The notes: generated by a model not told the origin, from the letters alone. DNA of 64,000 nucleotides from Flavobacterium tructae (GCF_002217475.1 NZ_MUHH01000036.1:1-64000); one strand, 5' to 3'; positions 35,390 through 44,245 are shown, counted from the first letter of the stretch. Translations and numbers: made by a program.

Positions 35390-36460
35390 TTATAATTTAA
35401 AGAATCCTGTTAGTATTTTGATATACAAATCGATTCCTTCTTCAATTTCATTTACAAAAATAAATTCATCTGCTGAATGTGAACGCAGGGTTTCACCAGG
35501 TCCTAATTTTAAAGACTGACAGCTTAAAACGGACTGATCTGAAAGTGTAGGCGAGCCATAAGTGGTTCTTCCTAAAGCGATTCCAGCTTGTACCAAACCA
35601 TGTGCAACCGGAATTGATGAAGCATTCAGGTGCATTGATCTTGGCGTTACTTCGGCGTTTATATTGGCTTTTACTACTTCCAAAATTTCGGTATTCGAAT
35701 AACAATCGGTCACACGAATATCCACCACTAAATCACATTCTGAAGGTACTACATTGTGCTGTTTTCCTGCACTGATTTGTGTTACGGTCATTTTTACAGG
35801 ACCTAGAACCTCTGAAATTTTATCGAATTTATAATTTTTAAACCATTCCATTACGGGAATTGATTTATAAATAGCATTGTCGTCGTTTTGATGTGCGGCA
35901 TGACTTGCGGTTCCTTTGACTTTTACGTCTAAAACTAACAATCCTTTTTCGGCAACCGCCAACTGCATTAAAGTAGGTTCGCCCACAATAGCGCAATCTA
36001 ATTCTGGTAAGTGCTTTAAAACGCTGTTTAGACCATTCTTTCCGCTGCTTTCTTCTTCGGCAGAAGCTACAATAACGATATTATGTGATAAGTTTTGATT
36101 TTCGTAGAAATGTACAAATGTTGCCAGCAACGAAACCAGACAACCTCCGGCATCATTACTTCCTAATCCAAATAGTTTCCCATCCTTTTCGATGGCTTTA
36201 AACGGATCGTTAGTATAAGCCTGATTGGGTTTTACGGTATCGTGATGTGAGTTTAATAAAAGTGTCGGTTTATTTTCATCGAAATATTTGTTGAAAGCCC
36301 ACACATTATTGTTTTCTCTTTGGAAAGGAATTTCGTTTTGATTGAACCAATTTTCGATTAAAAGGGCTGTTTGGTCTTCTTCACTTGAAAAGGAAGGGGT
36401 CTCGATAAGACTTTTTAATAAACTAATTGCTTCCTGGGTAAGCGTTTCTATGTTTTTCAT
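35390..36460 (-). CDS. argE: M20-family N-acyl-ornithine/citrulline deacylase
   Basis: Zinc amidohydrolase of about 356 residues. In this operon it should remove the acyl group from N-acylcitrulline (or N-acylornithine). Metal ligands are seen in NSHHDTVKP, LGSNDAGGC, SAEEESSG, VGEPT and the late His in LRSHSADEF. Because the carbamoyltransferase here looks succinyl-specific, the physiological substrate is probably N-succinylcitrulline (inference). I start at the ATG at 36460; a start seven codons upstream is open. Confidence 0.9.
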   Translation of the reverse strand: MKNIETLTQEAISLLKSLIETPSFSSEEDQTALLIENWFNQNEIPFQRENNNVWAFNKYFDENKPTLLLNSHHDTVKPNQAYTNDPFKAIEKDGKLFGLGSNDAGGCLVSLLATFVHFYENQNLSHNIVIVASAEEESSGKNGLNSVLKHLPELDCAIVGEPTLMQLAVAEKGLLVLDVKVKGTASHAAHQNDDNAIYKSIPVMEWFKNYKFDKISEVLGPVKMTVTQISAGKQHNVVPSECDLVVDIRVTDCYSNTEILEVVKANINAEVTPRSMHLNASSIPVAHGLVQAGIALGRTTYGSPTLSDQSVLSCQSLKLGPGETLRSHSADEFIFVNEIEEGIDLYIKILTGFFKL

Positions 36461-36545
36461 TTTTATTAGGTACTGAGGCACTAAGATTCTAAGGTTCTAA
36501 GACTGCAAAAGTCTTAGTTTCTTGGGAACTTAGCAACTTTTTCTT
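36461..36545. repeat. low-complexity tract, AAGGTTCTAAG words (argB-argE gap)
   Basis: Words TACTGAGGCACTAAGATTC, TAAGGTTCTAAGACTGC, AAAAGTCTTAGTTTCTTGGG with a short inverted arm (AAGACTGCAAAAGTCTT). It lies between co-transcribed genes and shows no terminator T tail. Confidence 0.55.
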
Positions 36546-37322
36546 TTATAACGTAATCGTTGTATGCGGAATCTCTGAATTTTGAAGCATTTTGTGGTGT
36601 CCAATTTTAATTTGCTGTACTCCTCTTGACAAACTATTGAAGCAATTATCTAATTTTGGAATCATTCCGGAATGGATTACTTTTTCTTCTTTAAGTTTGT
36701 TGTATAAGGCTTCGTTGATTTCGGTTATTACTGATGTATCGTCTTCTGAATCCTGCAAAACTCCCTGCTTTTCAAAACAATAAGTCAATGTAACCTCAAA
36801 AACTTCAGACAAAGCAATGGATAACTCACTTGCAATGGTATCGGCATTGGTGTTTAACAATTGTCCGTTTTTGTCGTGTGTGATAGCACAGAAAACAGGA
36901 ATAATTCCGTTTTCTAATAACGTAGCCAATAACTTAGTGTTAACTTGTTTTACATCTCCCACAAAGCCATAATCGATTGTAGGATGGTTTCGTTTTACAG
37001 ACTGGATTAAATTTCCATCAGCTCCAGAGAACCCTATCGCATTGTTGTCTTTTGACTGTAATTGCGCTACAATATGTTTGTTGATTTGGCCTGCGTAAAT
37101 CATGACCACAACATCAAGCATTGCGGCATCTGTAATTCGGCGTCCCTCAATCATTTGTGGTACCAATCCAATACTCTGAGCCATTTTTGTAGCGGATTTT
37201 CCTCCACCATGAACTAGTACTTTATGACCTTTTATTTTAGAAAAATCAGTTAAGAATTGCTCTAGTTCCTGTGGATTATCAATGATGTTTCCGCCTATTT
37301 TTATTATTGTAACTTTTTCCAT
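36546..37322 (-). CDS. argB: acetylglutamate (or N-acylglutamate) kinase
   Basis: Amino-acid kinase of 258 residues phosphorylating the gamma-carboxyl of N-acylglutamate. The N-terminal Lys-Gly block TIIKIGGNI and 'VLVHGGGKSATK' form the ATP and acyl-amino acid site, and 'NADTIASELSIAL' is the usual downstream block. The length fits the E. coli-type, arginine-insensitive class that lacks the extra N-terminal helix. Substrate acyl group (acetyl or succinyl) not fixed by sequence. Confidence 0.93.
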   Translation of the reverse strand: MEKVTIIKIGGNIIDNPQELEQFLTDFSKIKGHKVLVHGGGKSATKMAQSIGLVPQMIEGRRITDAAMLDVVVMIYAGQINKHIVAQLQSKDNNAIGFSGADGNLIQSVKRNHPTIDYGFVGDVKQVNTKLLATLLENGIIPVFCAITHDKNGQLLNTNADTIASELSIALSEVFEVTLTYCFEKQGVLQDSEDDTSVITEINEALYNKLKEEKVIHSGMIPKLDNCFNSLSRGVQQIKIGHHKMLQNSEIPHTTITL

Positions 37323-37414
37323 GAGGTTCTAAGTTGCTAAGGTTCTGAGGGACTAAGTTTTTTTTCAACAGTTTCTCAGCATCTTAGAAACTCAGAACCT
37401 TAGTACCTCCAAAA
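37323..37414. repeat. inverted low-complexity hairpin (argF'-argB gap)
   Basis: The left arm AGGTTCTAAGTTGCTAAGG... (from 37324) and the right arm ...CTCAGAACCTTAGTACCT (to about 37408) are complementary at roughly 24 of 34 positions, more with G-U pairs. Around a T8 centre the whole 92-bp gap is one quasi-periodic foldback. Confidence 0.65.
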
Positions 37415-38362
37415 TTATAATTTCTTCAAAATCTTCTGTAAAACTAACTGTGCCGAATACGTTCTGTTATTCGCCTGTTGAATTACGATTGAATTCTTAC
37501 CGTCGAGCACTTCATCACTTACAATAACGTTACGACGAACGGGAAGACAATGCATGAATTTCCCATTATTAGTTAAAGCCATTTTCTCGGCTGTAACAGT
37601 CCAGTTTGGGTCTGTATTGGTTACTTTTCCGTAATCGTTAAAATTACTCCAGTTTTTTACGTACACAAAATCGGCATTTTCAAACGCTTTGTTCTGATCG
37701 TATTCTATTTTACAGTCTTTCGTAATTTCAGGGCTAAGTTCGTAACCTTCGGGGTGTGTGATTACAAAATCCATATCTTTTTGCATTTGCATCATTTCTA
37801 CGAATGAATTGGCAACGGCCTGTGGCAAAGCTTTCGGGTGAGGCGCCCAGGAAAGTACTACTTTTGGTTTATGCTTGGTTTTGTATTCTTCCATGGTAAT
37901 AGCATCCGCTAAAGATTGCATCGGATGACGAACGGCGCTTTCCATATTTACGATGGGTACAGTTGCGTGTTTCAAGAATCCTGAAATCACCGTTTCAGCA
38001 TAATCTTTTTCTTTGTCTGCCAAACCTGCGAAAGCACGAATGGCAATAATATCGCAATATTGTGACACTACTTCTGCAGCTTCTTTAATGTGCTCTGACG
38101 CACCGGAATCCATAATGGCACCATCTTCGAATTCTAACGTCCAGCCTTCGTTGGTAAAATTCATTACCATAACATTCATCCCTAAGTTCATTGCTGCCTT
38201 CTGAGTACTCAGACGCGTTCTTAAACTTGGGTTAAAAAATAACATCCCTAAGGTTTTATTTTTTCCTAAACTTTGATTTTTAAGCGGGTTCTTTTTAATT
38301 TTTAACGCACTTTTTACCCATTTTGATAATGAGTCGATATCTTGAATTGAAATATAGTTCAT
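37415..38362 (-). CDS. argF': N-succinylornithine carbamoyltransferase (predicted)
   Basis: Transcarbamylase of 315 residues making N-acylcitrulline. The carbamoyl-phosphate loop is 'FFNPSLRTRLST' (STRTR replaced, as in acyl-ornithine enzymes), followed by the HPMQ motif (ESAVRHPMQSLADAIT), and the end 'HCLPVRRNVIVSDEV'. Residue S89 (in MDSGASEHI) aligns with P90 of the Bacteroides fragilis succinyl enzyme and E92 of the Xanthomonas acetyl enzyme. Published swaps at this residue, including E92S, convert acetyl to succinyl use, so I infer succinylornithine as substrate. Confidence 0.88.
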   Translation of the reverse strand: MNYISIQDIDSLSKWVKSALKIKKNPLKNQSLGKNKTLGMLFFNPSLRTRLSTQKAAMNLGMNVMVMNFTNEGWTLEFEDGAIMDSGASEHIKEAAEVVSQYCDIIAIRAFAGLADKEKDYAETVISGFLKHATVPIVNMESAVRHPMQSLADAITMEEYKTKHKPKVVLSWAPHPKALPQAVANSFVEMMQMQKDMDFVITHPEGYELSPEITKDCKIEYDQNKAFENADFVYVKNWSNFNDYGKVTNTDPNWTVTAEKMALTNNGKFMHCLPVRRNVIVSDEVLDGKNSIVIQQANNRTYSAQLVLQKILKKL

Positions 38363-38482
38363 CTCTTTCTGTTTAATCGGTTAATCGTTAATTTGTTTAT
38401 TTGATAAAACTTATTAACTTTTATTTTTTTCTAGTGATATTACTTCGATTAACCAAATTAACGGTTAAACAAATAAACATCT
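38363..38482. repeat. low-complexity foldback, GGTTAATCGTTAATTTG words (proB-argF' gap)
   Basis: Left arm TAATCGGTTAATCGTTAATT, right arm AACCAAATTAACGGTTAAAC plus AAATAAAC complementing GTTTATTT. The same dialect occurs in the proA-argD gap (40712-40797). Confidence 0.6.
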
Positions 38483-39244
38483 TTACACAATCCTGGTAAA
38501 TGGAATTTCATCCTTTAAAGCCTTTAAAATAAAATTATCATCTAATCCATTTACGATCCAGGTTTCAATATTGGCAGCTTTTGCAATTGCGGCTGCTTCT
38601 ATCTTCGACTGCATCCCCCCTGTTCCATGTGATGATTTTGATTCTCCAATTTCATTTTCCAATACTTTTAAATCCTTTACCACTTTGATCGTTTCAGGAA
38701 TTTCATCGTGAATAGAATCTTTGGTATAAATTCCGTTTGTATTGGTGGCAATAATCAGAATATCAACATTTAAAAGAACGGCTGTCAGAGCTGCCAGTTT
38801 ATCGTTGTCTCCAAACCGAATCTCATCTGTGGCAACCGTATCATTTTCATTAATAATCGGAATGTAATTGTTCTCTACCAAAACGTTTATCGTATTGACA
38901 ATATTGACTTTAGACTGCTCTTTCTCAAAATCAGAATAAGATAATAAACATTGAGAAGTCAATAATCCCAAATCACTGAAATTCTCGTGGAAAATCCGCA
39001 TCAAATGTGGCTGACCAATTGAAGCTAGGGCTTGTTTCACAACAATTTCTTTTCCTTTACTTTCGAGCTTTACAAATTGCTTTGCAGCTGCGATTGCTCC
39101 GGAACTCACAATTACAAACTCGTACTCTTTGTTTAAAGCTGCAATCTGCATTCCGAGGTCTTCAATCTTTCCCCGTGAAATATGATTGGTTTCTTTGGTT
39201 AAAGTATTACTTCCAATTTTTAATAAAATCCTCTTCTTACTCAT
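38483..39244 (-). CDS. proB: glutamate 5-kinase, short form
   Basis: First step of proline synthesis. 253 residues: only the amino-acid-kinase domain, without the C-terminal PUA domain of the 367-residue E. coli enzyme. Motifs RILLKIGSNTLT, 'VSSGAIAAAKQ' and NENDTVATDEIRFGDNDKLA are intact. The short form is known from several Gram-positive and Bacteroidota species. It is followed in the same operon by arginine genes and preceded by proA. Confidence 0.93.
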   Translation of the reverse strand: MSKKRILLKIGSNTLTKETNHISRGKIEDLGMQIAALNKEYEFVIVSSGAIAAAKQFVKLESKGKEIVVKQALASIGQPHLMRIFHENFSDLGLLTSQCLLSYSDFEKEQSKVNIVNTINVLVENNYIPIINENDTVATDEIRFGDNDKLAALTAVLLNVDILIIATNTNGIYTKDSIHDEIPETIKVVKDLKVLENEIGESKSSHGTGGMQSKIEAAAIAKAANIETWIVNGLDDNFILKALKDEIPFTRIV

Positions 39245-39517
39245 TTTTTAAAGGTGCTAAGGTTCTAAGATGCTGAGATTCTAAGTTTTTTCAGAATTGT
39301 CTAATTATCTAATTCCCTTAATTATCTTATTTGCCATATTCTCTATTTAACCACAAAGGGCGCAAGGTTTTTTAATTTCTTTGTCTGGATAAACGCTAAG
39401 CTCGCAAAGCTTTGTTTTTATAAATTCCAAATTTTAAAATTCCAAATTCTAATAATTACAATCTAAAATCCTAAGAAAGTCCAACGATCTAACTGTCTAA
39501 TTATCTAATTGCCTCAA
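39245..39517. repeat. 273-bp proA-proB gap filled with three repeat dialects
   Basis: From proB outward: GGTGCTAAGGTTCTAAGATGC words (39250-39290); TTGTCTAATTATCTAATTCCC words (39298-39335), which return at 39482-39530 as GTCTAATTATCTAATTGCC; and a central CCACAAAGGGCGCAAGG / CGCTAAGCTCGCAAAGC segment. No coding potential. Confidence 0.55.
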
Positions 39518-40711
39518 TTACCTAATTTGCCCTTCTCCGTACACATACCATTTATTGGTTACGAGATGCTGAAGTCCGATAGGGCCTCGCTGATGTAATT
39601 TATCGGTACTTATCGCTAATTCTCCTCCCAGACCAAACTGTCCTCCATCTGTAAAACGTGTTGAGGCATTTTGATAAACGGCTGCAGTATCCACGGCATC
39701 CATAAATTCCTGTGCTGCCTTATTATCTCTTGTAATTATTACTGCCGAGTGCCCTCCGCAATATTTATTTATTTTTTCGATTGCATTTTCTTCAGAATCA
39801 ATGCTTCCGATTACTATTTTATAATCCAGAAACTCTTCGTACCAAATATCTTCGTTTTGAAGTGTTGTTGTATCTTCAAAGCTTTTTAGAGATTCATCTA
39901 CAATTACTTCTACTTTATACTGTTTTAATTCTTCAATTAAAATAGCTGTAAATCCTTCAAAATTAGGCAGCTTCGAATCTATTAAAACCTTATCAACTGC
40001 ATTACACGCTGAGATTTTAGAGGTTTTGGCATTTATAATGATTTTTAAAGCCAAATCCGTATCTGCCTTTTCATGAACGTAAACAAAATTATTTCCTCGT
40101 CCGCTTACAATAACCGGGCAACTGGCATGTGCTTTTACAAACTCAATTAACTTTTCTCCTCCTCTGGGAACAATTAAATCTACTTTTTGAGTTGGTTTTT
40201 CTAAAAAGGCCTGAGTTTCTGTGCGATTATAATTCAAATACTCCACCCAGTCCTTTGAAACTCCGTTTTTCTCTAAAGCCTGATGCCACAAATCCACAAT
40301 TTTCAAATTCGATTTTAAAGCTTCTTTTCCACCTTTCAATAAAATCTTATTTCCGGATTTAAAAGCTATTCCACCCGCTTCAATCGTAACATCCGGGCGG
40401 GATTCGTAAATGATTAAGATCGTCCCGAAAGCGGCCGTTTTGTTAATCACTTTTATGCCATTATCATGAACAAAATGAAAACGCTCTACTCCAACCGGAT
40501 CTTCTTGCGAAGCTAGTTGATTGAGAGATAAAATCATCTCGTCGACTTTTTTATCATCTACTTTCAGGCGTTCTTCCATCGCTAAATCTGAGCCGTCGTA
40601 ATCGGCAAGATCTTCCTGATTGGTTAAGATAATCTGGTTCCGCTCCTGCTCGACCAGCTGCGCCATAGCACGCAAAACCAGATTACGTTTTTCAATTGAT
40701 AATGGGTTCAT
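39518..40711 (-). CDS. proA: gamma-glutamyl phosphate reductase (glutamate-5-semialdehyde dehydrogenase)
   Basis: NADPH-dependent second step of proline synthesis. 397 residues, a little shorter than E. coli ProA (417). Aldehyde-dehydrogenase-fold blocks 'VTIEAGGIAFKSGN', 'VPRGGEKLIEFV' and the catalytic Cys in KISACNAVDKVL are present; 'TRFTDGGQFGLGGE' is the conserved end. It lies upstream of proB, both inside the arginine operon, which ties glutamate use for the two amino acids together. Confidence 0.94.
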   Translation of the reverse strand: MNPLSIEKRNLVLRAMAQLVEQERNQIILTNQEDLADYDGSDLAMEERLKVDDKKVDEMILSLNQLASQEDPVGVERFHFVHDNGIKVINKTAAFGTILIIYESRPDVTIEAGGIAFKSGNKILLKGGKEALKSNLKIVDLWHQALEKNGVSKDWVEYLNYNRTETQAFLEKPTQKVDLIVPRGGEKLIEFVKAHASCPVIVSGRGNNFVYVHEKADTDLALKIIINAKTSKISACNAVDKVLIDSKLPNFEGFTAILIEELKQYKVEVIVDESLKSFEDTTTLQNEDIWYEEFLDYKIVIGSIDSEENAIEKINKYCGGHSAVIITRDNKAAQEFMDAVDTAAVYQNASTRFTDGGQFGLGGELAISTDKLHQRGPIGLQHLVTNKWYVYGEGQIR

Positions 40712-40797
40712 TTTTTTGGTTTAATTGGTTAGCCGTTAATTCGTTTAATCGTTTAACCAATTAAACGAATCAACAGTATTATGTATATGGGTAAACT
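40712..40797. repeat. low-complexity foldback, GGTTAGCCGTTAATTCG words (proA-argD gap)
   Basis: Arms GTTTAATTGGTTAGCCG... / ...CGTTTAACCAATTAAACG fold back on each other, with TTAATTCGTTTAATCG between them. Confidence 0.6.
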
Positions 40798-41937
40798 TTA
40801 ATTTTTAAGTTCTTCCAAACTTTCTTTTAAAGCTGCAATGAAAGTATCAATATCTGATTTCTTTACTGTTAATGGAGGAAGAATTCTTAACAGATTTTTA
40901 TTGTTGGCACTTCCGGTGAAAATATGTTTTTCGATGATTAGTTTTTTCCTTAAAGCTGCTACATCAAAATCAAACTCTACTCCAAGCATCAAACCTTTTC
41001 CTTTTACTTTTTTAATTCCTTCAACTTCTTTAATTTTTTCTAAGAAATAAGCCGAAACTTCGTTTACATTCTTCTGTAGATCCAATTTTTCAATTACATC
41101 CAGCACTGCAATTCCGGCAGCACATGATAAATGACTACCTCCAAAAGTGGTTCCCAACAATCCGAAACTTGCTTCAAATTTTGGAGAGATTAAAATAGCT
41201 CCAACCGGAAAACCATTCCCCATTCCTTTGGCAACAGAAATAATATCAGCGTTGATTCCGTGATGTTGAAAGGCAAAGAATTTTCCGCTTCTTCCATATC
41301 CTGACTGTACTTCGTCTAAAATCAAAACCACATCGTACTTTTTACAGGCTTTTTCCAGGGCCTGAAAAAATTCAGTTGTTCCCTCGTCTAAACCTCCAAC
41401 TCCCTGAATTCCTTCAATAATTACTGCTGTAACATCACCTTTTGCAAGTTCTTCTTCAACTAATTCGATTTGATTTAAGGGTAAAAAAGTAACTTCCTGT
41501 TGCGCATTTATTGGCGCAACAATTTTTTTATTATCGGTAACAGCAACTGCTGCAGAGGTTCTTCCGTGAAAAGAATTATCAAAAGCTACCACTCTTGATT
41601 TTCCGTTATGAAAAGAGGCTAATTTCAAAGCATTTTCGTTTGCTTCAGCACCTGAACTGCATAAAAACAATTCATAATCTTCTAATCCGGAAAGCTTTCC
41701 TAATTTCTGCGCCAATTCTACCTGTAACGGATTCTGAATCGCGTTAGAATAAAATCCTAAGTGATCTAATTGATCTTTTAATTTAGCTACATAATCCGGT
41801 TGTGTATGGCCAATCGAAATTACGCCATGTCCGCTGTATAAATCTAAGTATTCTACTCCTTTGTCATCTACAATTGTACAATCTATAGCTTTAACCGGAG
41901 TGATGTCGTATAATGGATAAACGTTGAATAAGTTCAT
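40798..41937 (-). CDS. argD: N-acylornithine aminotransferase
   Basis: Class III PLP aminotransferase of 379 residues converting N-acyl-glutamate semialdehyde to N-acylornithine. It has the cofactor-site blocks 'FLCSSGAEANENALK' and 'LILDEVQSGYGRSGKFFAF', and the PLP Lys in ISVAKGMGNGFPVGA. In this operon it acts after ArgC. The acyl group cannot be read here, but the predicted succinyl-specific transcarbamylase argues for succinylornithine. Confidence 0.93.
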   Translation of the reverse strand: MNLFNVYPLYDITPVKAIDCTIVDDKGVEYLDLYSGHGVISIGHTQPDYVAKLKDQLDHLGFYSNAIQNPLQVELAQKLGKLSGLEDYELFLCSSGAEANENALKLASFHNGKSRVVAFDNSFHGRTSAAVAVTDNKKIVAPINAQQEVTFLPLNQIELVEEELAKGDVTAVIIEGIQGVGGLDEGTTEFFQALEKACKKYDVVLILDEVQSGYGRSGKFFAFQHHGINADIISVAKGMGNGFPVGAILISPKFEASFGLLGTTFGGSHLSCAAGIAVLDVIEKLDLQKNVNEVSAYFLEKIKEVEGIKKVKGKGLMLGVEFDFDVAALRKKLIIEKHIFTGSANNKNLLRILPPLTVKKSDIDTFIAALKESLEELKN

Positions 41938-42081
41938 TTTTTTTGTTTATTTTGTTTCATGTTTCATGTTTCAGGTTGCTCGCTAAACGTTAAACCTGGA
42001 ACTTCAACCTGAACTTGATTTGAGTTTCAAATCTCAAGTTACGTATAGAACGTGAAACCTGAAACTTGAAACAAATTTTTC
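41938..42081. repeat. inverted low-complexity tract, GTTTCATGTTTCAGG words (argD-argC gap)
   Basis: The left half begins TTGTTTATTTTGTTTCATG, with GTTTCATGTTTCAGGTTGC. The right half ends GTGAAACCTGAAACTTGAAAC. The two halves are complementary, with an inner GAACTTCAACCTGAACTTG part. The dialect is shared with 14829-15055. Confidence 0.65.
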
Positions 42082-43059
42082 CTAAAATCCGCTTGGTTTC
42101 AATTTTAAACCGGTGGTTTCTTCTAATCCGAACATTAAATTCATGTTTTGAATGGCTTGTCCCGAAGCACCTTTGGTTAAATTATCAATAATTGAGGTGA
42201 TCAGAATCCGGTTTCCTTTTTTCATTAAACTAATGATACATTTGTTAGTTTGAACGACTTGTTTCATATTGATGTTTGTCGTTGTTATGGTAACAAAAGG
42301 CTCATTTTTATAGAATTCTTCGTATCTGGTCACTGTTTGTTCCAGACTCTCGTCAGAAATTGTATATAAGGTGGCAAAAATTCCTCTTGGAAAATCTCCT
42401 CTGTTTGGAATAAAAAGTAATTCACTTTCAAAATCATCTTGTAACTGAACCAAACTTTCTCCAATTTCTCCCAAATGCTGGTGTTCAAAAGCTTTGTAAT
42501 GTGACATATTGTTGTTTCTCCAGCTAAAATGGGACGTTTCTGAAAGTCCTACTCCGGCTCCGGTACTTCCGGTTGTTGCATTAATATGTACATCATTAAG
42601 CAATAAATCACTGTTTGCCAAAGGCAGTAAAGCCAATTGGATCGCTGTGGCAAAACAACCCGGATTTGCAATATAATTTGCCTTTTTGATCGCTGATTTA
42701 TTCAATTCCGGAAGACCATAAACAAAATCTTTTCCTTCAAAATGGGCATCTTTGTTCAATCTGAAATCATTTCCTAGGTCGATGATTTTCGTGTGGCTTG
42801 CAAACTGATTCTCTTTCAAAAACGAAATAGATTTTCCGTGACCAAGACATAAAAACACCACGTTTACATTCGGATTAACCACATCTGTAAAGTTCATTTC
42901 GATATCTCCCATCAAATCCTGATGTGCCACAGAAAGCGGTTTTCCCGAATTGGTTGTACTGTAAACAAAATCAATGTTTACTTTGGGATGATTCATTAAG
43001 ATTCTGATGAGCTCTCCGGCTGTATAGCCTGAGCCACCAATTATTCCGATATTAATCAT
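42082..43059 (-). CDS. argC: N-acetyl-gamma-glutamyl-phosphate reductase
   Basis: NADPH-dependent reductase of 325 residues. Rossmann start MINIGIIGGSGYTAGELIR; the catalytic Cys is C135 in YIANPGCFATA, with the active-site His region 'HYKAFEHQHLGEI'. Type 1/2 intermediate length. Its ATG overlaps the end of argG by 8 bases, giving tight translational coupling. Confidence 0.96.
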   Translation of the reverse strand: MINIGIIGGSGYTAGELIRILMNHPKVNIDFVYSTTNSGKPLSVAHQDLMGDIEMNFTDVVNPNVNVVFLCLGHGKSISFLKENQFASHTKIIDLGNDFRLNKDAHFEGKDFVYGLPELNKSAIKKANYIANPGCFATAIQLALLPLANSDLLLNDVHINATTGSTGAGVGLSETSHFSWRNNNMSHYKAFEHQHLGEIGESLVQLQDDFESELLFIPNRGDFPRGIFATLYTISDESLEQTVTRYEEFYKNEPFVTITTTNINMKQVVQTNKCIISLMKKGNRILITSIIDNLTKGASGQAIQNMNLMFGLEETTGLKLKPSGF

Positions 43060-44245
43060 GATCTAAATGGTTTACAGATGAAAATATGTTTTGAGCATTA
43101 CCTAAAATCTTAATAAATCCTTTTGCATCGTCAGATGTCCACGCATTATTCATTTCTCCATACTGACCAAAACCTGTATTCATTAAATCATTTTTAGATT
43201 CAATTCCGTCAAGTGAAAAATGATATGGTTTTAATGAAACTGTTACGATTCCATTCACTGTTTTCTGTGTGTCCTGCAAAAAGGTTTCGATATTACGCAT
43301 TACCGGATCTAAAAACTGCCCTTCGTGAAATAACATTCCGTACCAGTTTCCTAATTGTTCTTTCCAGTATTGCTGCCATTTACCAAGTGTATGTTTCTCC
43401 AATAAATGGTGAGCTTTGATGATAATTAAAGGTGCGGCAGCTTCAAAACCAACTCTTCCTTTAATTCCGATAATGGTATCACCTACGTGAATATCTCTCC
43501 CGATAGCATACGCATTTGCCAGCTTTTCAAGTTTGACAATATTTTTTTCAGGAACATCTTTTTTACCGTTTAAGGCTACTAATTCTCCCTGCTCAAAATG
43601 CAAAGTCACTTTTTCTTCTCCTTCTTTTTGCAATTGCGAAGGATAAGCTTCACTTGGCAAAGGCTCACTTGATGTTAAGGTTTCTTTACCTCCAACACTT
43701 GTTCCCCAAAGTCCTTTGTTAATTGAATATTGTGCTTTCTCCCAAGAATAATGCACTCCATTTTTAGATAAATAATCTACTTCTTCTTGTCTTGAAAGTT
43801 TTAAATCTCTAATTGGAGTAATGATTTCAATTTCAGGAGCAATAGTCTGGAAAATCAAATCGAAACGGATTTGATCATTTCCTGCACCTGTACTTCCATG
43901 TGCAATGGCACTTGCTCCAACTTTTTTAGCATATTTGATTGCTTCAATTGCCTGAAAAACACGTTCAGCGCTCACAGATAAAGGATAGGTGTTGTTTTTT
44001 AACACATTTCCGAAAATCAAATATTTTATAGCTTTGTCATAATATTTGTCTACAATTGTTAGGTTTGCATGTTGTGCACTTCCTAACTCATACGCTCTCT
44101 TTTCGATAGCTGACAATTCTTCTTCATCAAATCCTCCTGTATCTACCAGAACCGTATGAACTTCGTATCCTTTTTCATTTTTTAAATATTTCAAACAATA
44201 CGAGGTATCTAATCCTCCACTATAAGCTAATACAACTTTTTTCAT
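43052..44245 (-). CDS. argG: argininosuccinate synthase
   Basis: ATP-dependent ligation of citrulline and aspartate. 397 residues, the common bacterial length. The PP-loop AYSGGLDTSYCLKYL is at the N-terminus and 'AIAHGSTGAGNDQIRFD' in the middle, both hallmarks. Second gene of the operon. Having the late-pathway enzyme next to the early argC is the usual order in Flavobacteria. Confidence 0.96.
   Translation of the reverse strand: MKKVVLAYSGGLDTSYCLKYLKNEKGYEVHTVLVDTGGFDEEELSAIEKRAYELGSAQHANLTIVDKYYDKAIKYLIFGNVLKNNTYPLSVSAERVFQAIEAIKYAKKVGASAIAHGSTGAGNDQIRFDLIFQTIAPEIEIITPIRDLKLSRQEEVDYLSKNGVHYSWEKAQYSINKGLWGTSVGGKETLTSSEPLPSEAYPSQLQKEGEEKVTLHFEQGELVALNGKKDVPEKNIVKLEKLANAYAIGRDIHVGDTIIGIKGRVGFEAAAPLIIIKAHHLLEKHTLGKWQQYWKEQLGNWYGMLFHEGQFLDPVMRNIETFLQDTQKTVNGIVTVSLKPYHFSLDGIESKNDLMNTGFGQYGEMNNAWTSDDAKGFIKILGNAQNIFSSVNHLDHD

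Noticed and set aside
37415..38362. Assignment as ordinary ornithine carbamoyltransferase
   Set aside because: The carbamoyl-phosphate loop and the SEHI region follow the acyl-ornithine branch, and the operon contains a deacylase after it.
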